Source of the DNA: Actinomadura roseirufa
GTDB lineage: Bacteria; Actinomycetota; Actinomycetes; Streptosporangiales; Streptosporangiaceae
Assembly: GCF_900659635.1 (NCBI RefSeq)
Contig: NZ_CAACVB010000001.1
Location: forward strand, 1-64,000
Direction: 5' to 3'
DNA: 64,000 nt
The position numbers were made by a program, and so were the translations under genes. The notes below the pieces were generated by a model, which made no database searches, was not told the DNA's origin, and saw nothing but the letters and a program-made list of their open reading frames with translations. Shown piece after piece: positions 55,568-63,376 of this stretch; position 1 is the stretch's first letter, and each line of letters begins with the position of its first letter.

Positions 55568-55630
55568 ATGAAGATCGAGGTTCGCAAGGTCGAGTCCATC
55601 AAGGCCACTGGCCGGGACGCGACCGGCTGA
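55568..55630 (+). CDS. Putative 20-aa RiPP precursor peptide
   Basis: The short frame MKIEVRKVESIKATGRDATG (20 aa) is preceded by AAGGAGGTGA, a perfect 10-base match to the anti-Shine-Dalgarno, 8 bases before the ATG. Such a site in front of a 20-codon frame is strong evidence of real translation. It lies 107 bp upstream of a ThiF/E1-like enzyme gene with an M50 protease next, an arrangement like microcin C (heptapeptide plus MccB) and pantocin A (30-aa peptide plus a ThiF-like enzyme). The frame stays open upstream, so a longer version starting near 55462 is possible but has no ribosome site. I do not know this peptide from any named family; the modified residues cannot be told. Confidence 0.65.
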   Translation: MKIEVRKVESIKATGRDATG

Positions 55631-55737
55631 AAGCCAACGTGACCCGTCGTCGACTCACACGGTACCGCGGCGGAAGGGGGCGGGATTCTCTCCCATCCCC
55701 TTCCCCGCGGGCCGATACGGACCCATTGGGAGATCTC

Positions 55738-56850
55738 ATGCGAGTCATGCTGAAGGAATGCGCCTGGGAAACGCTCGACAACGAGATTCTCGTGGTCTCC
55801 GATCCCTGTGAGGCGATCACACTCGCCGATCCCGAGGGGCATATCGAGGCGCTCCTTTCCGAACTCGGCCGAGGACCGCGGACGGCGATCGAACTGTGCC
55901 ACGGCCTGGCGGGTCGGGGAGTTCGGGTGACGGAGGGGGATGTGCGCGCCGCGGTGGAGGGACTGGACTCCCTCGGCCTCGTCGAGAACGCCGACGATCG
56001 GTGGCTCGGCGACCACTGGGCGGACGGGCGGCATTTCTCCAACCTCACCTTCTTCGGCACGTTCAGTGGAATCGAGCGGCCCCGGGCCGGCTATCTCCGT
56101 AGTCTGAGCGACGCGCGCGTGCTCGTCCTCGGTGTCGGAGGCGCGGGCTCCTCGCTGGTGCAGTGCCTGGCCGGGCTGGGCGTGGGCGCGATGACCCTGG
56201 TGGACCGCGATGACGTCGAGCCCCGCAATTTCGCCCGCCAGTTCCTGTACCGGCGGGAGGACATCGGCCGGTCAAAGGTCGATCGGGCCGCCGAGTGGGT
56301 GCGCGACTACGATCCGGACATCGAGGTGCGCGCGGTGAACCGGTGGATTTCGCGCCTGGAGGACCTGTCGGACCTGATCGCGGATGTCGACCTCATCGCG
56401 GGGGGCATCGACGGTTTCCGGGACGGCAACCTCGTCGTCAACGAGGCCGCCGTGCGCGCCGGAATTCCCTTTGTCACCGGTGGATCGCCCGGCCGCACCC
56501 AGGTGATGTACGCATCGGTGGATCCCGGAAAGAGCGCGTGCATCCAGTGCGATGAGGCGGACCGGCCCGACGAGACCGAGAAGAGCGCGGCGGGAATCGG
56601 CCAGCGGCTCGCCCAGGACATGAGATCGAACAACTTCCTCATCGGTCCGATGGCGATGCAGATCGGTTCACTGATCGCGTACGAGGCGCTCCGCTACATC
56701 ACCGGGTTCGAACCGCCCCATGCCGCCGGAGCTCGCATCGTCCTGGATCTAAGGAACGGGATGATTCCCGAGCGCGTGCCCGTCGTCAGGGACCCGGACT
56801 GCCGAGTATGCCGGCATGTTCCGTCCCCACCGGAAGGCAAGAGCCCGTGA
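55738..56850 (+). CDS. ThiF/MccB-like adenylyltransferase with an N-terminal PqqD-like region
   Basis: 370-aa E1-superfamily enzyme expected to adenylate a peptide C-terminus or side-chain carboxylate. Residues 1-90 form a small winged-helix/RRE-like domain (DNEILVVSDPCEAITLADPE, AAVEGLDSLGLVENADDRWL). The Rossmann ATP site follows: VLVLGVGGAGSSLVQCLA (about 131), VDRDDVEPRNFARQFLY, and IAGGIDGFRDGNLVVNEA with the usual Asp. Two zinc-binding pairs, CIQC (about 268) and CRVC (about 357), are intact. The ATG at 55738 has GGGAGA 5 bases upstream; a longer frame from 55639 would add unlikely residues. The domain order resembles RiPP-associated ThiF proteins. Its stop overlaps the M50 start (GTGA). 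Confidence 0.85.
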   Translation: MRVMLKECAWETLDNEILVVSDPCEAITLADPEGHIEALLSELGRGPRTAIELCHGLAGRGVRVTEGDVRAAVEGLDSLGLVENADDRWLGDHWADGRHFSNLTFFGTFSGIERPRAGYLRSLSDARVLVLGVGGAGSSLVQCLAGLGVGAMTLVDRDDVEPRNFARQFLYRREDIGRSKVDRAAEWVRDYDPDIEVRAVNRWISRLEDLSDLIADVDLIAGGIDGFRDGNLVVNEAAVRAGIPFVTGGSPGRTQVMYASVDPGKSACIQCDEADRPDETEKSAAGIGQRLAQDMRSNNFLIGPMAMQIGSLIAYEALRYITGFEPPHAAGARIVLDLRNGMIPERVPVVRDPDCRVCRHVPSPPEGKSP

Positions 56851-58079
56851 GCATGAAAGAGCAGACGGTACCGCTGCGCCCGCTCAGCCTCGTCGAAGAA
56901 GGCGACGAGGTTCTGGTGGGCGATCCGGAATCGGGCACCTTCGTGACCCTCCCGACGGTGGGCGGTGTAGTGATCTCCCTGCTTCAGCGGGGAGCGCCCC
57001 TGGACGAGGTGGCCGCGAAGGCCGAGGAGTACGCCGGGGAGCCGGTGGACATCCCCGCGTTCGTCGAGACGCTGCGCGAACTCGGCTTCGTCGAGGACGC
57101 CGAGGCACCTGCCCCCGCGCGGACGGCGCCGATCCAGGGCCGGCGGTGGCTGAGAGGGATCCGGCAGGAACTGGTCCGCCCCTTCTTCGGCCGTACGGCC
57201 TGGACGTGCTACGGGCTCTTCTTCGCCTTCGACGTCGCGGTGCTGATCGGTGTTCCGGCGTTGTTCCCCCGCCCGGCCGACGACGCGTTCTTTCTCGGCG
57301 ACATCGGGCTGAGCGCCCTGCTGCTCGCTCCCTTCGGGATGCTGTCGATGGCCGTCCACGAGTGCGGGCACTGGCTGGCGGCTCGGGCGATCGGCGTCAA
57401 GGCGCGTTTCGGCGTCGATCGCCGCATGATGATGCTCGTCTTCGAGACCGACCTGACCCAGGTCTGGTCGGTCCCCCGCCGGCGGCGCTACAGCCCCCTG
57501 CTCGGGGGAATGGCCGTCGACTCCGTGGTGCTCGGCTGCCTGTTGTCCGCGCGCCTCCTCATCCACGCCGGCGTCTGGTCGCCCCCGGCGGTCGTGGACT
57601 CGCTGCTGGCCGCGTGGGTGCTGGTGAAGCTGGTCGGTTTCCTGTGGCAATGCATGGTCTTCTTGCGGACCGACCTGTACGCGGTCATGGTCAACGCGCT
57701 GGGCTGCCGCAACCTGTGGCGGGTCAAGTCGCTGATGCTGCGCCGTGCGTTCGGCCGGCTGACGTCCGCGGAGGCCACCGAACTCGCCGAGGCCGCACCG
57801 GCGGACATCAGGGCGGCACGCTGGTTCCGCTGGGTCTGGCTCGCCGGCTTCCTCGGCGTGGCGGCGTGGTTCGCCGTCTTCGTGCTGCCGGTCGTCCTCG
57901 TCGTGCTGCACTGGACGGGAAACGCCCTGGCCCTCGGACCGTTCACGGGCCGGTTCTGGTACGGGATCTTCTGCACGACGCTCCTGCTCGGCCCCGACAC
58001 CGTCGCCGCGGTACTGGCCGTGCGGGAGGCCGCTTCCCGGCTCTTCGCCCGCTTCCCCTCTCCGAACCGCGCCCAGTGA
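56847..58079 (+). CDS. M50 site-2-protease-like membrane protein with PqqD-like N-domain
   Basis: 410-aa integral membrane metalloprotease. Residues 5-85 resemble PqqD/RRE (LSLVEEGDEVLVGDPESGTF, LPTVGGVVISLLQRG, ETLRELGFVED), so it can probably bind a leader peptide. About six transmembrane helices follow. The zinc motif HECGHW lies in helix 2 (about residue 171) and the third ligand Asp is likely in FLRTDLYAVMVNALGCRNLW (about 275), a pattern shared by RiPP-linked M50 proteins. It may cleave and/or export the small peptide encoded upstream. The GTG start overlaps the ThiF stop and GGAAGG precedes it; ATG at 56853 is an alternative. Confidence 0.85.
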   Translation: MSMKEQTVPLRPLSLVEEGDEVLVGDPESGTFVTLPTVGGVVISLLQRGAPLDEVAAKAEEYAGEPVDIPAFVETLRELGFVEDAEAPAPARTAPIQGRRWLRGIRQELVRPFFGRTAWTCYGLFFAFDVAVLIGVPALFPRPADDAFFLGDIGLSALLLAPFGMLSMAVHECGHWLAARAIGVKARFGVDRRMMMLVFETDLTQVWSVPRRRRYSPLLGGMAVDSVVLGCLLSARLLIHAGVWSPPAVVDSLLAAWVLVKLVGFLWQCMVFLRTDLYAVMVNALGCRNLWRVKSLMLRRAFGRLTSAEATELAEAAPADIRAARWFRWVWLAGFLGVAAWFAVFVLPVVLVVLHWTGNALALGPFTGRFWYGIFCTTLLLGPDTVAAVLAVREAASRLFARFPSPNRAQ

Positions 58080-59069
58080 CCCGAGTCGCTGGGTCCTCAC
58101 CTCCGCAACCCCGGCCAGGCGCGCCATCCTGCACACCCTCCTCGTCAACGGAGATTCGACCTGACCGCGTACCCGGCCTTGGGCTGCGCAGTGATGTCGC
58201 CGACCTTGGGTTTCCACGCCGCCGGGGTCGAAGGTTGAGCACATCCGCCCGGGCCGCTTGGGTCGGCACGCGCCAGTGGGACGCGAGCGCTTTGGGCGTG
58301 GCGGGGGGCGCGGGACCGGCCCGAACAGGCCGCACCCGCGCACCCCGCCCGCATCATGGTGCCCGCCGGGCGGGCGCCCTTGATGACATGGGGAGAGTCC
58401 TCATCCGGCCTTTGACCGGCCTTCTGGTCCGGGCGGACGGTGCCGTCCGCCCGGTTCTCGTCTCGGGGTCCTCAGTTCGTGATCACGTACGGGCGGGCGC
58501 CAGGACTACGACCGCGGGTAGCGGCGAGCAGATACACCGGACGCGGCCGCATCTCCCGCACACCGGAACGCTCATGTTGACCTCTTTTTGCAGGGTGTGA
58601 ATACCAGGTGTCCTTTACCCGCAATTTCATGATCCACCATGGCGGTTCCCTTTTTTCGGGAAGATGACGCCCTGTGAGATCGGCGGAGGCGCCTCGCAAC
58701 GTGGGCGTCAGCGGCCCGGATGGGCACCGCCACGATGACGTCTGCCAGGGACGATGCCACGAGCGCCGCCGCCGGACAGCGTGGGGCGGGGCTGTGGGCT
58801 ACCGCGGGTGGTTAACGTCCCGATATGCACGATGTGCCGATTCCTTCACCGAACATGCCCGACGGGGAACGAGACTTCCGGCGACCGGGAGAGCTGATCT
58901 ATGCGCATATCTTCGTCAGTATCTAACCCCTCCTATGGGGCGAGGAGATAGTCGCGGGTCGACCTCCACGCCGAACGGGCCCCATCGGGAGCCACCGTGG
59001 CCGGTCTCCCCCGTCCGGACTTCCGTGCCCTGAAGCCAGCGCGCCCGAGGACTCCACGCCATCAGCAGG
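58080..59069. other. Gene-free stretch after the M50 gene
   Basis: About 1 kb. A minus-strand frame near 58145-58230 (PAAWKPKVGDITAQPKAGYA) has coding-like character and may be the tail of a lost gene. A relatively AT-rich spot occurs at 58590-58660. No terminator with a U-tract and no RNA gene recognised. Confidence 0.35.
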
Positions 59070-59525
59070 TCAGCATGCCCTGACACCGGAAGCGTTCAAG
59101 ATCAAGCGGCGTAGTCCGGCGAGCAACGGTGGTGGCTCGCCAGTGCCGATGAAGTCCAGGCAGGCCGGGATGTTGACCGCTATGAAGGCGGGGACGGGCG
59201 TCCTGGCCCAGCGGTGTGCGTGGCGGTAGTGCTCGTTGGCGCGGTGGTAGGTAAGGCGCTCGGTTACAGCTCGGGCGGTTGAGTCGCACGTAGTCGAGGC
59301 GCGGACCATGGCGGAGGAGTCTGTCGCATTCCCGGTTCAGGAGCAGGCAGACCAGGTCACGCAGGTTCAGGCCGGTCCGAGTTCTTGGAGGCGTCCGATG
59401 TCGTGCAGGGAATCGATCCCGGCGGCGTAGTCGAGCATCCGCAGGATGCCGGGTTCCGAACCGACGAGTGTGGGCACGACACGGATGGAAGCGCAGTCGA
59501 GGCCGACGACACCGACGTGAGGCCC
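59070..59525 (-). pseudogene. Decayed gene of unknown family
   Basis: Three minus-strand fragments in successive frames look like one former protein: VVPTLVGSEPGILRMLDYA with GIDSLHDIGRLQELGP (to a TGA at 59367), then GLNLRDLVCLLLNRECDRLL (about 59300-59372), then RLTYHRANEHYRHAHRWART and PVPAFIAVNIPACLDFIGTG (to 59070). Natural-looking residues and G/C third positions in each fragment argue for a broken gene. I do not recognise the family. Confidence 0.3.
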
Positions 59526-59535
59526 TGCTGTCGCG

Positions 59536-60468
59536 TTAGTGGGTGTCGCTTGCGGGTTGCTGGTCTGGGGCCGTCGCGGTCTGGGCGTCGGGTTCGGGTT
59601 GGATGCCGCTTAGCTTCGTGATGTTGCGGAACACTCGGACGGCGGCGACGCGGTCGGTGGCCGGTTCGAGGTCCAGTGTGACGGCCGCGTACACGGCGCC
59701 GTCCTTGACCAGCACGGTGCCGGGGAGTCCGTTGAGCTCCGCGCCGCGGTACCGGAGGCCGTCCGGCAGGCCCCGGGTGATCTCGGCGAGGTAGGCCGCG
59801 ACCTCGTCCATCCCGTGCAGCGGAACGCGCGGGGTCTCGGCCGTGCCGTTGGCGTCGATCACCAGCGTGACGTCGGGGGCCAGGAGCTCCAGCAGCTCGT
59901 CGAGGGCCCCGCCCCGGCAGGCCCGGATGAATCGGTCCGTGACCTCCCGGTGCACGTTCCGATCGGGCCGGAACCTCGGCCGCCCGTCGCGCACGTGGCC
60001 GCGAGCCCGGCGGTTGAGCTGACGCACCGCCGCCTCGGAGCGGCCCGTCGCGTCCGCCACCTCCGGGTAACCGAAGGCGAACACCTCGCGGAGGACGAAC
60101 ACCACGCGTTCCAGCGGCGACAGGGTCTCCAGGACGACCAGCATCGCCATGGACACCGACTCCGCGACCTCCGCGCTCTGCGTCGCGTCGGGTTGGGTGA
60201 GCAAGGGCTCGGGCAGCCAGGGCCCGACGTAGGTCTCCCGGCGCGCCTCGATCCTGCGCATCCGGTCGATCGCCAACCGCGTCGCCGCCTGGAGCAAGTA
60301 CGCGCGGTGGTTGCCGATCGGCTCGGAGTCCACGCGGTTCAGCCGCAGCCAGAGGTCCTGCAGCACGTCCTCGGTGTCGGAGACGCTGCCGAGCATCCGG
60401 TAGGTCACCGAGAACAGCAGGTCCCGATGTTCTTCGAAGCTCTGGGTGATGGACGTCGAACCGGACAC
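59536..60468 (-). CDS. ECF41-type RNA polymerase sigma factor
   Basis: 310-aa extracytoplasmic-function sigma factor with the ECF41 architecture. Sigma-2 covers about 12-75 (HRDLLFSVTYRMLGSVSDTEDVLQD), the group-specific WLPEPLL motif lies near 84, sigma-4 covers about 108-160 (ERVVFVLREVFAFGYPEVAD), and a SnoaL-like C-terminal domain follows that in this group acts as a built-in regulator. The group motifs DGGGxxxA and NPxKL appear in altered form (DANGTAET, RNITKLSG). No anti-sigma gene is needed or seen. GTG start with GGGAGAAGG upstream. A consensus ECF41 promoter in the divergent intergenic region points to the SnoaL-like gene as its target. Confidence 0.92.
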   Translation of the reverse strand: MSGSTSITQSFEEHRDLLFSVTYRMLGSVSDTEDVLQDLWLRLNRVDSEPIGNHRAYLLQAATRLAIDRMRRIEARRETYVGPWLPEPLLTQPDATQSAEVAESVSMAMLVVLETLSPLERVVFVLREVFAFGYPEVADATGRSEAAVRQLNRRARGHVRDGRPRFRPDRNVHREVTDRFIRACRGGALDELLELLAPDVTLVIDANGTAETPRVPLHGMDEVAAYLAEITRGLPDGLRYRGAELNGLPGTVLVKDGAVYAAVTLDLEPATDRVAAVRVFRNITKLSGIQPEPDAQTATAPDQQPASDTH

Positions 60469-60538
60469 TGACCTTCTCCCCTCTGGTGCTCCGCGCGGGG
60501 CGACGGGACAAGGTTCGCACGCTTCCCGCCGTGCCCCA

Positions 60539-60565
60539 TGTCACAGGATCGGGGCGGCGTGCGTC
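60539..60565 (+). promoter_or_regulatory. ECF41-type promoter of the SnoaL-like gene
   Basis: TGTCACA (60539-60545), then exactly 16 bases, then CGTC (60562-60565) followed by AT. This matches the published ECF41 consensus (TGTCACA at -35, CGTC at -10). It lies about 140 bp before the SnoaL-like ATG and reads away from the sigma gene. Confidence 0.75.
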
Positions 60566-60704
60566 ATGGGTGCCAAGGGTTCCGGCCCCCGGCCCCGCCG
60601 GATCCGCCGTCCCGTCCAGATCGCGTGCGAGCACTGGACGGGGCGGACGGCCGAGGCCGCGGACTGAACTGTCAAGAATCCAGCGACCCGAAGGAGAGAA
60701 CGCG

Positions 60705-61217
60705 ATGACCACCCTGGTTCAGCTCTATATCGAGGCATTGGGAACGCACGACACCGCCGCGCTCGACGGGCTCTACGCGGAGGACGTCGTCCTCTACACG
60801 CCCTTCGGCTGGGGAGTACGCGGACGCGACCAGGTGAAGTTCTTCATCGGGGCCGTCCACGCGCCCCATCCCGGCCTGCGGGTGACCCTGCACGACGAGT
60901 TCGCGTCCGGCGACGGGGCGCGGATGAGCTTCCGCTTCACGATCCACTGGCACAACACCGGGTCGTTCGGCGGCCATGAGCCGACCGGTGAGAAGGGCAC
61001 GGCCAGCGAGATCCACACCGTCCGTGTCGTCGACGGGCGCATCGCGGAGCAGTGGGCGGGCCACAACTCCCTCGGGCTGACCCTCCTCCAGCTCAGGGCG
61101 TGGGGCATGGAACCGCCCGCGGAGACCATGGACCCGGCGCCGGTGATCGTCGCCGCGGGCGGCCGGCCCGCCGCGCGGCCCGGCTCGGCCGCCTCACATC
61201 ACGTCGAGCCGGCATGA
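60705..61217 (+). CDS. SnoaL-like / NTF2-fold protein
   Basis: 170-aa cone-shaped alpha+beta barrel protein. YIEALGTHDTAALDGLYAED at the start and EIHTVRVVDGRIAEQWAGHN near residue 110 are typical of the SnoaL-like polyketide-cyclase/isomerase group. About 30 Ala/Pro-rich residues follow the domain. ATG with AAGGAGAG 7 bases upstream. It is divergent from an ECF41 sigma gene and has an ECF41 promoter, so it is probably that sigma factor's target. Substrate unknown. Confidence 0.85.
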   Translation: MTTLVQLYIEALGTHDTAALDGLYAEDVVLYTPFGWGVRGRDQVKFFIGAVHAPHPGLRVTLHDEFASGDGARMSFRFTIHWHNTGSFGGHEPTGEKGTASEIHTVRVVDGRIAEQWAGHNSLGLTLLQLRAWGMEPPAETMDPAPVIVAAGGRPAARPGSAASHHVEPA

Positions 61218-61251
61218 ACGGCAACGGACGAACTCGGCTCAGCGGACCGGC

Positions 61252-61776
61252 TCAGTCTCGTTCGATGACAGCGTCGAACTCCAGGTTCAGGTGACGCGCC
61301 GCCAGGCCGCGGGCCGCGGTGATGCCGAACGCGTAGCGGTCGACGCGGGCCGTGGCCTGGACGCGGGCGCCGTTCGGGGTGGCCTCCGCGGAGGTCAGGG
61401 TCACGGTGACGGGGCGGGTGACATCGCGGACGGTCAACTCGCCGTCGAGGGTCCAGGCGTCCGCGCGGCGGCTGAGGCCGGTTGCGGTGAAGCCGATGGC
61501 CGGATGGGCGGCGGCGTCGAGGAACCGGCGGTCGCGGATCAGGGCGTCGCGCTTGGGGAGACCGGTGTCGAACGACGCGGCCGCCGCGGTGGCCGTGACG
61601 CGGGGCGCGCCGGATCCGGTGATCTCGACGCGGCCGGCGGTCACGCCGAAGCGGCCGTGGACGGCACCGAGGCCGAACAGGTGCCGGGTGCGGAAGGCGA
61701 TCGAGGACCGCTCGGGATCCAGACGGTAGGCGCCGGGGGCGAGAAGGTCGCCCGGCGTGTCCATGGCGGTGGTCAT
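61252..61776 (-). CDS. YceI-family lipocalin-like protein
   Basis: 174-aa protein of the YceI family, which binds amphiphilic or polyisoprenoid molecules in a beta-barrel. GAYRLDPERSSIAFRTRHLFGLGAVHGRF near the N-terminus, VEITGSGAPRVTATAAAASFDTG and LDGELTVRDVTRPVTV are typical. There is no signal peptide, so it is cytosolic. I chose the ATG at 61776 with GGAGA 7 bases upstream; it starts 26 bp after the upstream sigma gene's stop, so it is the last gene of a decarboxylase-sigma-YceI operon. It converges on the SnoaL-like gene 34 bp away. Confidence 0.88.
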   Translation of the reverse strand: MTTAMDTPGDLLAPGAYRLDPERSSIAFRTRHLFGLGAVHGRFGVTAGRVEITGSGAPRVTATAAAASFDTGLPKRDALIRDRRFLDAAAHPAIGFTATGLSRRADAWTLDGELTVRDVTRPVTVTLTSAEATPNGARVQATARVDRYAFGITAARGLAARHLNLEFDAVIERD

Positions 61777-61801
61777 CGTGTTCTCCGGGTTCTCGGTGTC
61801 T

Positions 61802-62731
61802 TCAGTGGTCGTGGTCGTTTCGCGGGTGTGCACGGTGACGCGCCGGGGCCTGCCTGGTGAGGTGTGCCGGTTCGTCCAGCCGGCTCAGTTTCCGCGGGTT
61901 CCTCATGAGGAAGACCCGGGTGATCTGTCCGTCCTCGACCACGAGGCTGATCGCGGTCGGCTCGCCGCCGATCTCGAAACGGCCCGCCGGCGACCCGTTG
62001 AGCCACACCGTCGTCGTCTCGAACGCGGGCACCGTCCGGCCCGCGCGCGCGAGCACCGCCGCCACCGGCCCGGCCCCGTGGACGGGGGCCGGCGCCGCGG
62101 CCGCGATCCCGCCGCCGTCGGCCACCAGGACCACGTCCGGCGCCATGGCCGCCAAGAGCTCCCGCAGTTCCCCGGTGCGCAGCGAGGCCAGGAAGCGCTC
62201 CACGACGACCCGCTGTTCCGACCGGCTCACCTGCGCCCGCGGGCGGCGGGCCGCGACGTGCTCGCGGGCGCGCCGGCCGATCTGGCGGACCGCGGCGGCG
62301 GACTTGCCGAGGGCGTCCGCGATCTCGCCGTACGGCATCTCGAAGACCTCGCGGAGCACGAACACCGCCCGCTCCGTGGGCCTGAGGGTCTCCAGGACGG
62401 TCAGCATCGCGATCGAGACGCTCTCGGCGAGCTCGACGTCCTCGGTCAGGTCGGGGCCGGTCAGCAGTGGTTCCGGCAGCCATTCGCCGACGTAGTCCTC
62501 GCGGCTGCGCGACAGCGAGCGGAGGCGGTTGAGCGCTTGACGGGTGACGATCCGGACGAGGTACGAACGCGGGTCGCGCACCTGCGCTCGATCGACGTCC
62601 GCCCATCGCAGCCAGGACTCCTGCAGCACGTCCTCCGCGTCCGCCGCCGAACCGAGCATCTCGTAGGCGACGGTGAACAGCAGACCGCGATGGGCGACGA
62701 ACGGATCGTCCGTCTCGACGTCATGAGCCAT
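61802..62731 (-). CDS. ECF41-type RNA polymerase sigma factor (second copy)
   Basis: 309-aa sigma factor, a paralogue of the one at 59.5 kb. Sigma-2 (HRGLLFTVAYEMLGSAADAEDV), the WLPEPLL motif (near 86) and sigma-4 (ERAVFVLREVFEMPYGEIAD) are followed by a SnoaL-like C-domain that keeps the ECF41 signature motifs DGGGIAAA and RNPRKLSRLD in near-canonical form. It starts 4 bases after the carboxymuconolactone decarboxylase stop; this gene pair is the classical ECF41 context. It is probably autoregulated through the ECF41 promoter before the decarboxylase. Confidence 0.93.
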   Translation of the reverse strand: MAHDVETDDPFVAHRGLLFTVAYEMLGSAADAEDVLQESWLRWADVDRAQVRDPRSYLVRIVTRQALNRLRSLSRSREDYVGEWLPEPLLTGPDLTEDVELAESVSIAMLTVLETLRPTERAVFVLREVFEMPYGEIADALGKSAAAVRQIGRRAREHVAARRPRAQVSRSEQRVVVERFLASLRTGELRELLAAMAPDVVLVADGGGIAAAAPAPVHGAGPVAAVLARAGRTVPAFETTTVWLNGSPAGRFEIGGEPTAISLVVEDGQITRVFLMRNPRKLSRLDEPAHLTRQAPARHRAHPRNDHDH

Positions 62732-62735
62732 GGCG

Positions 62736-63305
62736 TCAGGCCGCGCCGGACGGCTTGGGACGCTCGGCCAGCGGGATCTCGCACGCCTCGGAGTAACCCT
62801 GCGAGGTGATCCCGTGCGCCGTGTTGGCCCTGGTCGACATGTTGGCGAAGCCGATGAACACGGTGAGCTCGACCAGTCCCGCCGGGCCGAGCCGGCCGAG
62901 CAGGCTCGCGGAGAGCTCGTCGGTGACCGTCGTCGGCGTGTTCGTCATCGCCTCCGCGTACTCCATCACCTCACGTTCCAGCGGCGTGAAGACGTCGGAG
63001 TCCCGCCAGCGCGGCACCTCGCCGGCCTTGGCCAGATCCAGGCCCTGGTGCAGCGCCGCGAAGTAGTTGACGTCCAGGCACCAGCCGCAGCCGACCTGCG
63101 CCGCGACCGCCATGTGCGCGAACGTCTTGAGGCCCTCGCCGGCCGCGTTCCACGCGGCGATCTTGGCCGAGAACTCCTGGGTGGACGTGGCGACCTCGGG
63201 GGCGTTGAACAGCACCTCGACGGGCTCGGGTACGGCACCCAGCCGCCCAATGAGAGCCTCCCGCATCTCGGCGGGCAGGTCGGCCTTCGGAATACGCGGT
63301 GTCAT
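62736..63305 (-). CDS. Carboxymuconolactone decarboxylase / AhpD-like protein
   Basis: 189-aa member of the CMD/AhpD family, probably a peroxidase-like or redox protein despite the name. The redox pair CGWC lies in AQVGCGWCLDVNYFAALHQG near residue 73, with the helical segment FTPLEREVMEYAEAMTNTP further on. The ATG at 63305 has GAGGAG 6 bases upstream; longer frames upstream are not supported. It is the first gene of an operon with an ECF41 sigma factor and YceI, the standard partner for this sigma group, and has an ECF41 promoter 45-70 bp upstream. Confidence 0.92.
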   Translation of the reverse strand: MTPRIPKADLPAEMREALIGRLGAVPEPVEVLFNAPEVATSTQEFSAKIAAWNAAGEGLKTFAHMAVAAQVGCGWCLDVNYFAALHQGLDLAKAGEVPRWRDSDVFTPLEREVMEYAEAMTNTPTTVTDELSASLLGRLGPAGLVELTVFIGFANMSTRANTAHGITSQGYSEACEIPLAERPKPSGAA

Positions 63306-63349
63306 GGTGTTCTCCTCATCCGGTGAGTTCGCGGCCTGTCGGGCATGAA

Positions 63350-63376
63350 GACACCGCGAGGCCCACGAATGTGACA
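63350..63376 (-). promoter_or_regulatory. ECF41-type promoter of the decarboxylase-sigma operon
   Basis: On the minus strand TGTCACA (63376-63370), 16 bases, then TGTC (63353-63350) in the context GGTGTCT. The -35 box and spacer match the copy at 60539-60565 exactly; the -10 differs by one base (TGTC for CGTC). About 45 bp from the decarboxylase start. Confidence 0.7.
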
